NCBI GenBank assembly: GCA_030532065.1
Contig: JAUNLW010000002.1
Location: forward strand, 33,128 to 97,127
DNA length: 64,000 nucleotides
Origin: Eubacteriales bacterium
Lineage (GTDB): Bacteria; Bacillota; Clostridia; Saccharofermentanales; DTU023
Direction: 5' to 3'
Below the pieces are notes generated by a model, which saw only the letters and a list, made by a program, of their open reading frames with translations, had not been told where the DNA came from and did no database searches. A program made the position numbers and the translations under genes. Of the stretch, positions 1 through 8,615 are shown piece by piece; position 1 is the first letter of the stretch, and every line of letters begins with the position of its first letter.

Positions 1-4
1 TATT

Positions 5-1909
5 TTAGAGCAGTTTTCTTACATCTCCCTGCATACGTGTCAACTTACAGCTGTCAAAATAGTCCAGGATTGCCAAAGCATACTTACGAGAAGAATCAAT
101 ATAATCTCTAAAGTCTGCTAACTTTAGCTCACCTTGTTCCTGTATGGTCTTGACCACAAAGGAACGTGCTTCTTCAAGGCATTGCGGGTGGATATTGAGT
201 TTATCGTCTAAGCGGATCAGGCGGCCTTCATCCAGCAGGTGCGATAGGAGTGCAGGAATATCCTGGAAATTATTGAATTTAGCACGCACTTCTTCTACTT
301 CTGGTGGCGCAAAGCCTGACTGATGGTATAAATCCACTATCTTGTCTTCAAGCGCGATCTGCTCCGGACTCAAGTCCAAGCTGAAGTTAGCTAATGAAAT
401 TATTCCATTCTTTTCTTTGAGTATGCCCTGGCTGACTAGTAAGTTAAGTATCTTATCAGTATACTCCAGCTTTACCTCCGGCAAGAGACTGGTGCGCAGG
501 GATTCTCTACGCAAGCCACTCTTGAGCGGGTTTACCTTGTGGAAGTCATGCAATACTCGCTCAGCCGCGCCGGCCATATTTTCTAGGAACAGGGCTGAGA
601 TGTAGACCTGACCGGTTAACTGATAGATTTTAGCATGTTCTAATAAGTCCGCTAGCGCTGCTTTGCCAACTTCTGGCACTTCGGCAGTCAAACCGCTCCG
701 ACGCATGGCCTGTTTGATGTCGCTGAAGAAAGGGCTGGCAGTATCTATAGCCGCCAATAGACGTTCTTCGGGCGTGGCCATCCGCAGAGCGCTCAAATGC
801 TCATACCAACTGACGTTCTTTACTCTTCTGGTGCGAGGGCAAGGATCTAACACATGTCCGCCGCCAATGGTTACTGTCGGAGAAAAAAAACGTAAGACAA
901 AAGGATCGCCATACTTGAGAACTACGTCATCTTGGAAGTTTAACCTGGCTACCGTAGATTCACCCGGTAAAAGTTCTTCCCGGTCTAAAAGTCGTACCTG
1001 ACAAACCTGTTCTGCCGCACCGTAATGGAAGTGTACTCGCGAGCGATTTTTAATGCTGTAGGGTGATTTAGCCGCCAGGCGCAGGCTCACATCCAAAATA
1101 TTGCTTAAATCCAGGCTGCCAGCGGCGGCTAAAACCTGTCCTCGCTCAATATCTTCTTTGGATACTTGGGCCAGATTGATAGCCGTTCTTTGTCCGGCAA
1201 AAGCTCTTTCCTGGTCTTGATCATGAACTTGTACATTGCGTACTCGTACTTCCAACCCTTGCGGATAGACCATGAGTTTATCTCCTGGCGCTACCTGTCC
1301 TTCAAAGACGGTGCCGGTCACTACCGTACCAAAGCCACCCACAGAAAAGACTCGGTCGATGGGCTCACGGAAGGGCAGGTCTGGATCTTTTTCCGGCAGT
1401 TCGGCTACGGCCTGGGCAATGGCCTGGCGCAGCTCATCGACACCCTCTCCTGTATATGCAGATACTTTATAGATAGGACTTTGCTCAAAGAAAGTTCCGG
1501 CCACGCTCTCGCGAACTGTTTCCTCAACCAGCTCCAACCATTCTTCGTCAACCAGGTCAGTCTTAGTTAAGACCACCATGCCGTGCTTAATATCCAGCAG
1601 GCGTAAAATCTCCAAGTGTTCTTCGGTTTGCGGCATAACGCCTTCATCAGCGGCAATAACCAAAAGCGCCAGATCTATGCCGCCGGCACCGGCCAGCATA
1701 TTGTGCACAAAGCGTTCGTGACCAGGCACATCGATAATGCCCGCGCGCGAACCGTCCGGCAGGTCCAGGTAGGTAAAGCCCAACTCAATGGTGATTCCCC
1801 TCTTCTGCTCTTCTTTGAGGCGGTCGGGATTTACACCTGTCAAAGCCTTGATCAGGCTGGATTTGCCGTGATCTACATGGCCGGCAGTACCGATAATTAC
1901 GTGCTTCAT
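5..1909 (-). CDS. selB: Selenocysteine-specific elongation factor SelB
   Basis: SelB is the GTPase that carries Sec-tRNA(Sec) to ribosomes paused at UGA codons next to a SECIS hairpin. The 634-residue product has the G1 motif [11 protein letters not shown] at residues 7-17, DVPGHE at 60-65 and TKTD at 115-118. EF-Tu-like beta-barrel domains follow, then a long C-terminal half that should form the winged-helix repeats that bind SECIS RNA. Its length is normal for the family. The ATG lies three bases after the selA stop, so the two genes are probably translationally coupled. The three selenoprotein genes in this window (selD, grdA, grdB) are its expected clients. The stop codon is only a few bases inside the window edge, so the gene is complete but what follows it is not visible. 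Confidence 0.97.
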   Translation of the reverse strand: MKHVIIGTAGHVDHGKSSLIKALTGVNPDRLKEEQKRGITIELGFTYLDLPDGSRAGIIDVPGHERFVHNMLAGAGGIDLALLVIAADEGVMPQTEEHLEILRLLDIKHGMVVLTKTDLVDEEWLELVEETVRESVAGTFFEQSPIYKVSAYTGEGVDELRQAIAQAVAELPEKDPDLPFREPIDRVFSVGGFGTVVTGTVFEGQVAPGDKLMVYPQGLEVRVRNVQVHDQDQERAFAGQRTAINLAQVSKEDIERGQVLAAAGSLDLSNILDVSLRLAAKSPYSIKNRSRVHFHYGAAEQVCQVRLLDREELLPGESTVARLNFQDDVVLKYGDPFVLRFFSPTVTIGGGHVLDPCPRTRRVKNVSWYEHLSALRMATPEERLLAAIDTASPFFSDIKQAMRRSGLTAEVPEVGKAALADLLEHAKIYQLTGQVYISALFLENMAGAAERVLHDFHKVNPLKSGLRRESLRTSLLPEVKLEYTDKILNLLVSQGILKEKNGIISLANFSLDLSPEQIALEDKIVDLYHQSGFAPPEVEEVRAKFNNFQDIPALLSHLLDEGRLIRLDDKLNIHPQCLEEARSFVVKTIQEQGELKLADFRDYIDSSRKYALAILDYFDSCKLTRMQGDVRKLL

Positions 1910-1912
1910 TTT

Positions 1913-3361
1913 TTATTCTACTTTCCTCTTCTGACCTGAGGTCGGCATAGGGTTACGCACTTTATCCAGTGCCTCTTGGATAGCTTCCACCAGTGGCGCG
2001 AATTCTTCATCCGCCACAGTCCGCAGATCGAAGATCAGCTGGTCGTTTTGAATAAAGCTGATAACCGGAATTTCTCCCAGTCGGAGAGCCTCCTCCAATA
2101 CATCAAGGCTGAAGTCTACATCCTTGCCTTCTATGGCCAAGGCTGGGGTTGTAAAGTAAAGGCCGGGTGCTGAGCCACCACCAACTTCACCTCTGGTCTC
2201 AATAATTTTGGCCGGTAGTTCTTCTGAGCTCAGATGGTGGGCCAGTTTCTGGCACTTAGCTATCAGTTCTTCTGAAGTTTGTGACAACATGCGGAAGAGC
2301 GGTATCTCGCGGTTGATCCTCTCAGGATCCGGATAAATACGCAGAGTTTCCTGAAGCGCGATCAAAGTTAGTTTGTCGCAGCGCAGTGCCCTGGTCAGTG
2401 GATTAGCCTTGATCTGCTCAATAAGATTCTTTCGACCCACGATGATACCTGCTTGAGGTCCACCCAACAGCTTATCGCCACTAAAAGAGATAAGATCACA
2501 ACCAGCAGCAACCGCTTCCTGCACGGTGGGTTCATTGCGCAGGATCGCCGGCGGCTCAGGATGGAGCAGGCCGGATCCGAGATCGTACAAGATGAGGCTA
2601 CCTTTCTCATGGGCCAGTTTTACCAAATCTTCAATGGAAACTTCTTCCTGGAAACCCTCCAAACGGAAGTTGGAGCGGTGGACCTTGAGAATACAGGCGG
2701 TCTCGTCACCCATAGCCTGCTCGTAATCTTCAAGGCGAGTCTTATTGGTGGTGCCAACTTCTCTAAGAGTTGCGCCACTTTCTTCCATAACGTCAGGAAC
2801 GCGGAATTTGCCACCTATCTCCACCAGTTCTCCACGCGAGACAATAGCTTCTTTATCTCTGGCTAAGGCTCTCAGCATGAGCATTACTGCGGCGGCATTA
2901 TTATTAACCACCATGGCAGACTCTACACCCAAAAGCTTTTTTAGCTGGTCTTCAAGGGCATCATAGCGTGAGCCACGCCGCCCTTCCTGCAATCGGTATT
3001 CCAGATTGCTGTAAGCATGCCCAATATCCACTACTCGTTCCATCAAGTTTCTGTCGAGCGGAGAACGTCCCAGGTTGGTGTGGAGACTGATACCTGTACA
3101 ATTGATAACCGGTTGGAGTAAGAGAGCGTTGTCTTCTTCGTAGTCACGCTTAACTCTCATAAAGATACCAGCAGGACTTAATTCGTCCTGGCTTTCGATC
3201 TCACCGCGGCCTATGGCTTGTCTAAGCTCAGCCAGTTGTTTCTGAACGCTCTGATAGAGCCTACTCTCTCCCCAGACTCGGGCCAAATCACGGAAGCTCT
3301 CTTCCTGGAGCAAACCGTCTACCGGGGGTATAGAGCGAAATAGTTGTTGCTTGTCAGGCAT
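1913..3361 (-). CDS. selA: L-seryl-tRNA(Sec) selenium transferase SelA
   Basis: SelA is a PLP enzyme that converts Ser-tRNA(Sec) to Sec-tRNA(Sec) using selenophosphate. The 482-residue protein carries the N-terminal SelA domain and the fold-type I aminotransferase core. The probable PLP lysine is K297 in FSGDKLLGGPQAG. The start ATG follows an AAAGGAG ribosome binding site at a normal distance. It is the first gene of a selA-selB pair. A DUF3343 gene lies just upstream in the same direction with a 34-base gap, so the three may share a transcript. A strong terminator upstream of that gene separates them from the yedE-tusA unit. Confidence 0.97.
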   Translation of the reverse strand: MPDKQQLFRSIPPVDGLLQEESFRDLARVWGESRLYQSVQKQLAELRQAIGRGEIESQDELSPAGIFMRVKRDYEEDNALLLQPVINCTGISLHTNLGRSPLDRNLMERVVDIGHAYSNLEYRLQEGRRGSRYDALEDQLKKLLGVESAMVVNNNAAAVMLMLRALARDKEAIVSRGELVEIGGKFRVPDVMEESGATLREVGTTNKTRLEDYEQAMGDETACILKVHRSNFRLEGFQEEVSIEDLVKLAHEKGSLILYDLGSGLLHPEPPAILRNEPTVQEAVAAGCDLISFSGDKLLGGPQAGIIVGRKNLIEQIKANPLTRALRCDKLTLIALQETLRIYPDPERINREIPLFRMLSQTSEELIAKCQKLAHHLSSEELPAKIIETRGEVGGGSAPGLYFTTPALAIEGKDVDFSLDVLEEALRLGEIPVISFIQNDQLIFDLRTVADEEFAPLVEAIQEALDKVRNPMPTSGQKRKVE

Positions 3362-3395
3362 GGCAGGTCTCCTTTCGCTGTTTGCCAGCTAAGCC

Positions 3396-3641
3396 CTAAT
3401 CTTGTGACCAGAGCTTGGTATAACTGTCATTCTCACGGAGGTAGATGGAATCCAGGTCCGGATTGGCCATCTTCTCCTCATCAAAAGGTAGGGAAAACAC
3501 TACGCCCGTACCGCAGGACACACTTATCTGGCGAGGTATGGGCAGCATGCGGGCCGTCTTATCGCCCAAAGCTACCAGGCACTCATGAAATTCTACAGCG
3601 CCCAACATAGTATAAAAACTGGCAATGTATGTGTGGGTCAT
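3396..3641 (-). CDS. DUF3343 family protein, selenium-associated (copy 1)
   Basis: A small 81-residue protein of the DUF3343 type (putative Se/S carrier-like). The recognisable core is PIPRQISVSCGTGVVF, with a single conserved cysteine at residue 43. I chose the ATG at 3641 because GAAGGAGG sits just before it; a longer open frame to 3725 runs through the upstream terminator and is unlikely. A second DUF3343 protein (6524-6769) has the same P-R-x-I-S-x-S-C-G core. Both copies sit among selenium genes, which suggests a role in handling selenium or persulfide/perselenide. No biochemical function is established that I know of, so this is inference from context. Confidence 0.8.
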   Translation of the reverse strand: MTHTYIASFYTMLGAVEFHECLVALGDKTARMLPIPRQISVSCGTGVVFSLPFDEEKMANPDLDSIYLRENDSYTKLWSQD

Positions 3642-3685
3642 AGTTAGGCCCTCCTTCTTCCTCAGATATTCTAACACGAGGCCAT

Positions 3686-3719
3686 AAAGAAAAATCCTGC
3701 CGGTTCCGGACCGGCAGGA
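3686..3719 (-). terminator. Rho-independent terminator after the TusA-like gene
   Basis: A 10-bp perfect stem (TCCTGCCGGT against ACCGGCAGGA, 5-base loop) is followed on the minus strand by a T-rich tract. It lies downstream of yedE and the TusA-like gene and upstream of the DUF3343-selA-selB unit. It would end the yedE transcript and implies a separate promoter or read-through for selA-selB. Confidence 0.85.
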
Positions 3720-3748
3720 AAGCAAGCTTTAGCGCTAGCTGATTATGG

Positions 3749-3955
3749 TTAACGGCTGATACGTAATTCGGTGTAATCCTCTTTGTCCTGTCTTTTTACC
3801 TGGCAGCCGTGGTTCTCAGCATAGCGAGTGCAGTTCTCGATAGGAGCAAAGTCATCTACCAACAAGAGAATTTCTTTTTCTTGACCTTTGAGAGCGTCAG
3901 CTAAGAGCATTACCGGCTCTGGGCAAGACAAACCTCTCGCATCTACTTCTTTCAT
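3749..3955 (-). CDS. TusA-like sulfur/selenium carrier protein
   Basis: A 68-residue TusA/SirA-fold protein. Its signature is DARGLSCPEPV, with the carrier cysteine C11 in a C-P-x-P motif at the start of the first helix. TusA-family proteins pass sulfur (or, in selenium clusters, probably selenium) as a persulfide or perselenide. The ATG at 3955 is preceded by GAAAGGAAC; an upstream in-frame start at 3973 is less likely. It lies 61 bases downstream of yedE in the same direction, a pairing that recurs in selenium-metabolising bacteria. I infer that it accepts the selenium species brought in by YedE. Confidence 0.88.
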   Translation of the reverse strand: MKEVDARGLSCPEPVMLLADALKGQEKEILLLVDDFAPIENCTRYAENHGCQVKRQDKEDYTELRISR

Positions 3956-4016
3956 AGTCTGTTCCTTTCTCACCAGATACGCCAGATAATGCGCTCTGGT
4001 CCTAATAAAATCTGTC

Positions 4017-5078
4017 CTAGGCTTTTTGACGGCGGGTATTCATCAGGCCAATAACCAGAACGATGACGATAATAACGATGGTTGCGATACGACCGGCGGG
4101 AGTAGTTCCATTGCCGCTGGAGGCGAGGCCGAAGTTGTGCGCGAAAGCAGCACCAATCATCATACCCAAGACCGTAATTGCGGAGTCGGTGTTACCGGTA
4201 CCGGCCAGCACCAGCTGACGCATGGGGCAACCGCCTAGCAGTGTGGAGATCAGGCCAACAATGAAGAGGCCGAGGATGTTCCAGAGGTGTTCGGTGTGAG
4301 CGATCGGTTGACCGGCAAAACCAAAGTTAAAGTTACCATAGATGAGATTCATCACCAGGGCGGTAGCAAAGAGAGCTACGGAACCCCAGAGCAGAGTAGC
4401 ATCTTTGAACATGATCAGGTCGCGAATACCACCTGCTTGGCAGAGGCGAGTCTTCTGAGCTGTACAGCCAACCACCAGAGCGATTACGAGTGACAACCAG
4501 ATAGGAGCATGTTGCGAACCGGGGCCTTCGGTTGAGAAAGCTAAAGTGGCGGGATAAGCCAGCAAGAGGATCAAAAGGATAACTTCAAAGAGCGGCATAG
4601 CCAAGCCTTCAGCAATACCCAGTCCATGGTTGCGGCCTAGGCTAAAGCCACGTTTGAGATAGAGTGTACCTGCATATACACCAAGAATGAAGCCGATCAG
4701 GCCTACCCAGGCGTTGAGGTCACCACCTGCCATACGCAGCACCATGCGGAGCGGGCAGCCTAAGAAGACCAAAGCACCGATAGCCAACATCATGCCCATG
4801 AAAAAGCGCAAGACCGGAGAAGAGCCGCCACGCACTTTAAATTCTTTGGTTCCCAAAGATATAAGGAATGAGCCTAATACCAGTCCGATGATCTCCGGAC
4901 GCAGATACTGCACGACAGGCGCAGTGTGGAGCTTTAGAGCGCCTGCTGTATCACGTAGGAAACAGGCAATGCAAAAGCCCATGTTGGCCGGGTTGCCTTT
5001 GAGCATGAGGACAATGGAAAGAATACCGATCAGTCCTCCGACCAGCAACAAGTAGTTGCGTTCTTTGTTTTTTGTCAT
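4017..5078 (-). CDS. yedE: YedE-type putative selenium transporter
   Basis: A 353-residue polytopic membrane protein of the YeeE/YedE family, in the subgroup linked to selenium metabolism. It appears to hold two related halves with paired cysteine motifs: C36 and C39 in GFCIACF, C108 in FLGCPLR, C205 and C213 in VGCTAQKTRLC, and C284 in GGCPMR. Related thiosulfate transporters use such cysteines to relay their substrate through the membrane. The ATG is preceded by TAGGAGG. The 5' leader folds into two hairpins next to the ribosome binding site (separate entry). The TusA-like gene follows directly. The substrate is inferred from gene context, not shown by the sequence. Confidence 0.9.
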   Translation of the reverse strand: MTKNKERNYLLLVGGLIGILSIVLMLKGNPANMGFCIACFLRDTAGALKLHTAPVVQYLRPEIIGLVLGSFLISLGTKEFKVRGGSSPVLRFFMGMMLAIGALVFLGCPLRMVLRMAGGDLNAWVGLIGFILGVYAGTLYLKRGFSLGRNHGLGIAEGLAMPLFEVILLILLLAYPATLAFSTEGPGSQHAPIWLSLVIALVVGCTAQKTRLCQAGGIRDLIMFKDATLLWGSVALFATALVMNLIYGNFNFGFAGQPIAHTEHLWNILGLFIVGLISTLLGGCPMRQLVLAGTGNTDSAITVLGMMIGAAFAHNFGLASSGNGTTPAGRIATIVIIVIVLVIGLMNTRRQKA

Positions 5079-5096
5079 AAAAACCTCCTATACGCG

Positions 5097-5150
5097 CTGT
5101 CCCGAATATGCGTATTCGGGCAGCTTGCGATTCGGCACGATACCGCTCGC
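5097..5150 (-). promoter_or_regulatory. Structured leader of yedE: two tandem hairpins
   Basis: Hairpin 1 pairs CTG-CCCGAATA with TATTCGGG-CAG (5097-5123, 4-base loop, one bulge). Hairpin 2 pairs GCGA/CGG with CCG/TCGC (5127-5150). Hairpin 1 ends about nine bases upstream of the yedE Shine-Dalgarno at 5084-5088. The arrangement resembles a cis-regulatory RNA or an operator over the leader. No known riboswitch class is recognised. Confidence 0.5.
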
Positions 5151-5171
5151 TTAGTCGCACTTTATATTTAG

Positions 5172-5201
5172 CATATACAAAGTTCATTTATTATAGGTCA
5201 A
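5172..5201 (-). promoter_or_regulatory. Candidate sigma-A promoter for yedE
   Basis: On the minus strand TTGACC (5196-5201) is followed after 18 bases by TATATG (5172-5177). Transcription would start near 5165 and give a leader of about 87 bases that contains both hairpins described at 5097-5150. The -10 box is only a partial match. Confidence 0.4.
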
Positions 5202-5300
5202 AGGGATTACAAAGGGCTTTATTATCGTAAAAACCGATAAATCTAATAGCCGGCACTTCTGCTAAGATATGTCTAGAGAAGTAGCAAGGAGATTATTGCG

Positions 5301-6527
5301 ATGGATACTGTATATTTAGATCAAGCTAGCACCTCTTCACCTAAGGCAGACGGCCTGGGCGAGGTTATCGCGCGCTACTTCGCCAGTGGCGCCTATACCG
5401 TCAGCCGTGGCCAATACGAAGGTGCCATAAGTACGGCCCAAGCGGTCTACCAGGCCCGCAAGGACATTTGCCAGTATTTTGGCGAAGAGGATGTTCGCAA
5501 ATTGATCTTTACTGGCAATGTAACTCATTCACTCAATTTGGTGACCAAAGGGCTGTTAAAAGCAGGCGATGAGGTAATCTGTTCTTCCATGGAACACAAC
5601 GCGCTCATGCGTCCTTTGTATCAACTAAGCAAAAGAGGGGTCAAGGTTAAGATCATTCCGGCCAGTAGCGAGGGGGAGTTGGATCCTCAGAAGGTGGCGG
5701 ATGCTATCAGCTCCGACACCAGGGCTCTGGTCTTTACAGCAGCCTCCAACGTGTGTGGAAGCTGTCTCCCACTTGCGGATTTAGCGGAAATTGCTCATAA
5801 AAATAATTTGTACTTTATTGTGGACTCGGCTCAAGTCGCTGGCCATTTCCCCTGGCAGATCAAAGATCTGGCCATTGATGCTTTCTGCTTTACCGGCCAC
5901 AAGGCTCTCCGCGGTCCACAGGGCATTGGCGGAGTTATTCTTTCTCAGAAAATGGCCGAAAACCTTGAGCCTTTGATCTCCGGCGGTACAGGATCTTATT
6001 CTGATCTGGAGGATATGCCTCCGCACCTGCCTGATCGCTTTGAAGCGGGTACGCCTAATCTGCCGGGTATTTTAGGTTTAGGCCATGCGGTAGAACTTCG
6101 ATTAAAAGAAGAAGCTTTTGAGTCATACATCCAGGAAATGGAATTGCTCTGCCTCTTCTTAGCCGGTTTGGGAGAACACTTACCTGCTTATCTGGTAGAA
6201 ATCAAAGGACTGGGACTACCAGGAGCAGAAGCCAGCTTAGCCTGGGCTAAGACTTTGCAGCGTCACCATTTAACTGCCGGCTCTAGCCTGCCTTTTACCA
6301 TGCCTCTGGTATCGCTAAACTTCCCCAAACATGATAATGCCGCAGTCGCCTTCCACTTGGAAAACGAATACGGCATCATGACGCGTTCTGGCCTCCACTG
6401 CGCTCCACGCGCCCACAAGACGCTAAACACCTTCCCACAGGGAACGGTGCGTTTCTCTCTTGCTTCTACCAATACGTTAGAAGAGATCGATTACACTCTG
6501 AGCGCTTTGAGGAAAGTACTGGCCTAA
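5301..6527 (+). CDS. Cysteine desulfurase-like class V aminotransferase
   Basis: A 408-residue PLP enzyme of the NifS/CsdA superfamily, close in style to the TIGR01977 (EF2568-like) group found in selenium clusters. Visible features are H99 in MEHN, D175 and Q178 in VDSAQVAG, the PLP lysine K201 in FTGHKALRGPQG, and the catalytic-loop cysteine C367 in TRSGLHCAPRAHKT. It should release sulfur from cysteine or selenium from selenocysteine. It is the only plus-strand gene in the selenium island. An AAGGAG ribosome binding site precedes the ATG. Its end overlaps the convergent DUF3343 gene by four bases. I infer a selenium-supplying role from its neighbours, yedE on one side and yedF-selD on the other. 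Confidence 0.9.
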   Translation: MDTVYLDQASTSSPKADGLGEVIARYFASGAYTVSRGQYEGAISTAQAVYQARKDICQYFGEEDVRKLIFTGNVTHSLNLVTKGLLKAGDEVICSSMEHNALMRPLYQLSKRGVKVKIIPASSEGELDPQKVADAISSDTRALVFTAASNVCGSCLPLADLAEIAHKNNLYFIVDSAQVAGHFPWQIKDLAIDAFCFTGHKALRGPQGIGGVILSQKMAENLEPLISGGTGSYSDLEDMPPHLPDRFEAGTPNLPGILGLGHAVELRLKEEAFESYIQEMELLCLFLAGLGEHLPAYLVEIKGLGLPGAEASLAWAKTLQRHHLTAGSSLPFTMPLVSLNFPKHDNAAVAFHLENEYGIMTRSGLHCAPRAHKTLNTFPQGTVRFSLASTNTLEEIDYTLSALRKVLA

Positions 6528-6769
6528 AGCATAAGCTCATATCGGCCCATGTATTCCAGAGCTGCCCCTTCTCCATTGAGGAAATCGGTCAGCTCTTTTT
6601 CTGCTGTCTGGCGTGACATCCAGGCCATACCACAAGACGCGGAAATCTCACGAGGCACTGGTATCAGGCGACCCTGCACACCAGCTGCCTGAGCCGTAGA
6701 CTCAAAGGCCATGGCGGCAGTGGTGGTGGGAAAGGTTATGACAATAGATTCTTGTTTTTTAATCGCCAT
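6524..6769 (-). CDS. DUF3343 family protein, selenium-associated (copy 2)
   Basis: An 81-residue DUF3343 protein with the core PVPREISASCGMAW and a conserved cysteine at residue 46. It matches the first copy at 3396-3641 in length and in the P-R-x-I-S-x-S-C-G motif but is otherwise divergent. It begins two bases after the yedF stop, so it is very likely the last gene of a selD-yedF-DUF3343 operon. The tail-to-tail overlap with the plus-strand aminotransferase could allow antisense effects at the 3' ends. Function unknown; a carrier of reduced selenium or sulfur is plausible. Confidence 0.82.
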   Translation of the reverse strand: MAIKKQESIVITFPTTTAAMAFESTAQAAGVQGRLIPVPREISASCGMAWMSRQTAEKELTDFLNGEGAALEYMGRYELML

Positions 6770-6771
6770 AA

Positions 6772-7374
6772 TTAGGGTTTAATAACTTTAGCGGCCTGCA
6801 TCTGCATTTCAAGAATCTCATACATATTGGAAACAGCACCGACTTCGACGGCATCTTCCAAGTTCAAGTACTTCAGGCAAGTACCACAGGAGAAGATCTC
6901 AACACCGGCTTCAGCCAGATTCCGCAGATCTTCCAGCACAGGTGAACCTTTAGTAGTCAGCTTAACGCCGTCGTTGTAGAAGATCATTCGCCTGGGCAGT
7001 ACATCCATCTGAGTAACGGAGAAGCAGAAGGCCTTCATCAAAATATGACCCAGTTCTTCGTTGCCCTGGCCCATCACGTCTGAGCCGAAGACGATCACTG
7101 TATGGCCGGAGTCAGCTGCAGGCTGCTCGGCTTCTGCCGCCGGCTGTTCTTTTTTCTGGATGCGAACCGTAAAATTCTCGCCCAGAGGCTCGTGCTCCAC
7201 ATAGTAGCCGCGATTTTGTGCCATACGGGTGAGGTTTTGCACCTGAGTTTCTCCATCTACATCAATGGAAAGCCATTCGCCGTCCGCCAGTTGAGGGAGA
7301 GCTTGTTTGGCTTTTACTACCGGCATGGGGCAGCCCATGCCGAGACAATCCAGTTTTTGTTCTTGCATAGTCAT
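6772..7374 (-). CDS. yedF: Selenium metabolism protein YedF
   Basis: About 200 residues in two parts. The N-terminal TusA-like domain has the motif LDCLGMGCPMPV (carrier C15 with the start chosen here). After an Ala/Glu/Gln-rich linker comes a DsrE-like domain with the pair C163/C166 in FSCGTC. This fusion is the family known as the sulfurtransferase-like selenium metabolism protein YedF. I chose the ATG at 7374, one base after the selD stop, which implies translational coupling. A start at 7398 inside selD is possible but has a poorly spaced ribosome binding site. It probably passes selenium towards SelD. Confidence 0.9.
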   Translation of the reverse strand: MTMQEQKLDCLGMGCPMPVVKAKQALPQLADGEWLSIDVDGETQVQNLTRMAQNRGYYVEHEPLGENFTVRIQKKEQPAAEAEQPAADSGHTVIVFGSDVMGQGNEELGHILMKAFCFSVTQMDVLPRRMIFYNDGVKLTTKGSPVLEDLRNLAEAGVEIFSCGTCLKYLNLEDAVEVGAVSNMYEILEMQMQAAKVIKP

Positions 7375-7375
7375 G

Positions 7376-8416
7376 TTATAAAAGTCTGACGCTGACATTT
7401 TCCTGCGCTTTTACTTCGCCAATGACCCTCACATCCAAGCCGGCAATTTTACAACGCTTCAGATATTCCTCCGCGCTGTCCGGACTCATGGTGTATAGCA
7501 GGCCACCTGAGGTCTGCGGATCAAAGCAGATATCCTCCAGTTCCAGAGGTAAACTTTCTGATCCCAGGTAGCGGCCGCACATGAAGTCTCGGTTTTTATA
7601 GGCTCCTGCGGGAATGATTCCGTCACGAGCCAGCTCGATAGACTGAGGTAGGAGCGGCAGTTTTTCTGCATGGATATAGAAGGTAAGTCCAGCGGTTTCT
7701 GCCATCTCGGCTGCATGTCCAATCAGACCAAAGCCGGTGACATCGGTACAAGCTGAGACATCCAAATCCTTTATCTGCTCATAAGGCCAGCGATTCAAGG
7801 CCGACAAAGTAGCCACTAATGTGGTGTGATCTGCCGGGCTGAGCAGTCCTGCCTTATCTGCGGTAGTAAGAATGCCGGAACCCAGGGCTTTAGTAAGAAT
7901 AAGTAAGTCTCCCACTCTGGCACCGCCATTAGACAGGATCTCACTTTCTCTGGCAATACCAACTACGGATAAACCATACTTAGGCTCATCATCTTCGATG
8001 CTGTGCCCACCCGAGATATTGATTCCTGCCTCAGCCGCTTTATCACTACCACCTTCAAGAATCCGCCTGGTGATCTTCTCATGATCAAAGTCACCTGGAA
8101 TGCAAAGCAGGTTTAAGGCGGATATCGGCCGACCACCCATGGCGTATATGTCGCTTAAGGAGTTAGTAGCCGCGATCAGTCCAAACTCGTAGGGGTCATC
8201 TACGATAGGGGGGAAAAAGTCTACTGTATGGATGAGGCAAAGGTCTCCCTCGATACGATAGACGGCTGCGTCATCGGAGGAGTCAAAGCCCATGATGAGA
8301 TTCTCATCCGGTATTTTTTTGATCCCTTTCAGAATATCCGCCAGGACACCCGGTCCCAGTTTGGCGCCTCAACCTCCTGCCGAGGTATAGTCAGTCAACT
8401 TGCAGACGTCAGACAT
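7376..8416 (-). CDS. selD: Selenide, water dikinase SelD (selenoprotein, UGA at codon 16)
   Basis: SelD makes selenophosphate, the selenium donor for SelA, from selenide and ATP. The full gene is 346 residues and contains an in-frame UGA at 8369-8371 as codon 16, in the context TSAGG-Sec-GAKLGPG. This is the catalytic position, which is Cys or Sec across the family. Gene finders that read UGA as stop would start at 8293 and lose the active site. The true ATG at 8416 has a GAAAGGAAAAT ribosome binding site. A small hairpin follows the UGA (separate entry). The downstream part matches AIRS-fold SelD throughout. Because SelD needs selenocysteine, its synthesis depends on its own product. Confidence 0.97.
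8341..8371 (-). promoter_or_regulatory. Bacterial SECIS candidate in selD
   Basis: After the UGA and 12 bases, GGAC pairs with GTCC across the loop CGGGT. The size, position and G-rich loop fit a bacterial SECIS that SelB would recognise. The stem is short, so its exact extent is uncertain. Confidence 0.6.
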
Positions 8417-8442
8417 TTTATTTTCCTTTCGTAATATTATTG

Positions 8443-8461
8443 AGGCAGGTCAGACCTGCCT
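8443..8461. promoter_or_regulatory. Perfect 9-1-9 palindrome in the selD leader
   Basis: AGGCAGGTC and GACCTGCCT flank a single central A, between the likely selD promoter region and its ribosome binding site. A one-base spacer suits a dimeric DNA-binding protein better than an RNA hairpin, and no T-tract follows on the minus strand. It is a candidate operator for a selD-yedF-DUF3343 operon. Confidence 0.45.
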
Positions 8462-8544
8462 TTCCGTTTATTAATTTTAGCATTAATACTAAAGTCATTT
8501 AATGATCAAGCGGCTTTAACGATCAATGCGATAGCTTTTACAGA

Positions 8545-8592
8545 TAAAAAAGCTGCCCCCTCCCCGACTGCGAATCGGATGGGGGCAGCTTC
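8545..8592 (-). terminator. Terminator of the glycine reductase operon
   Basis: An 11-bp stem AAGCTGCCCCC/GGGGGCAGCTT with an inner CCGA/TCGG stem is followed on the minus strand by six T. It lies just after grdD and ends the grd operon before selD. Confidence 0.9.
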
Positions 8593-8615
8593 TAAACTAT
8601 AATTACGAAGCCTTC

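Noticed and set aside
1166..1570. Long plus-strand open frames opposite selB, rpoB, rpoC, grdE and fusA.
   Set aside because: They are antisense to well-conserved genes, have no ribosome binding sites and read as low-information protein.
7376..8293. A short SelD starting at 8293.
   Set aside because: It lacks the catalytic Sec/Cys loop; reading UGA as Sec gives the complete family N-terminus with a good ribosome binding site.
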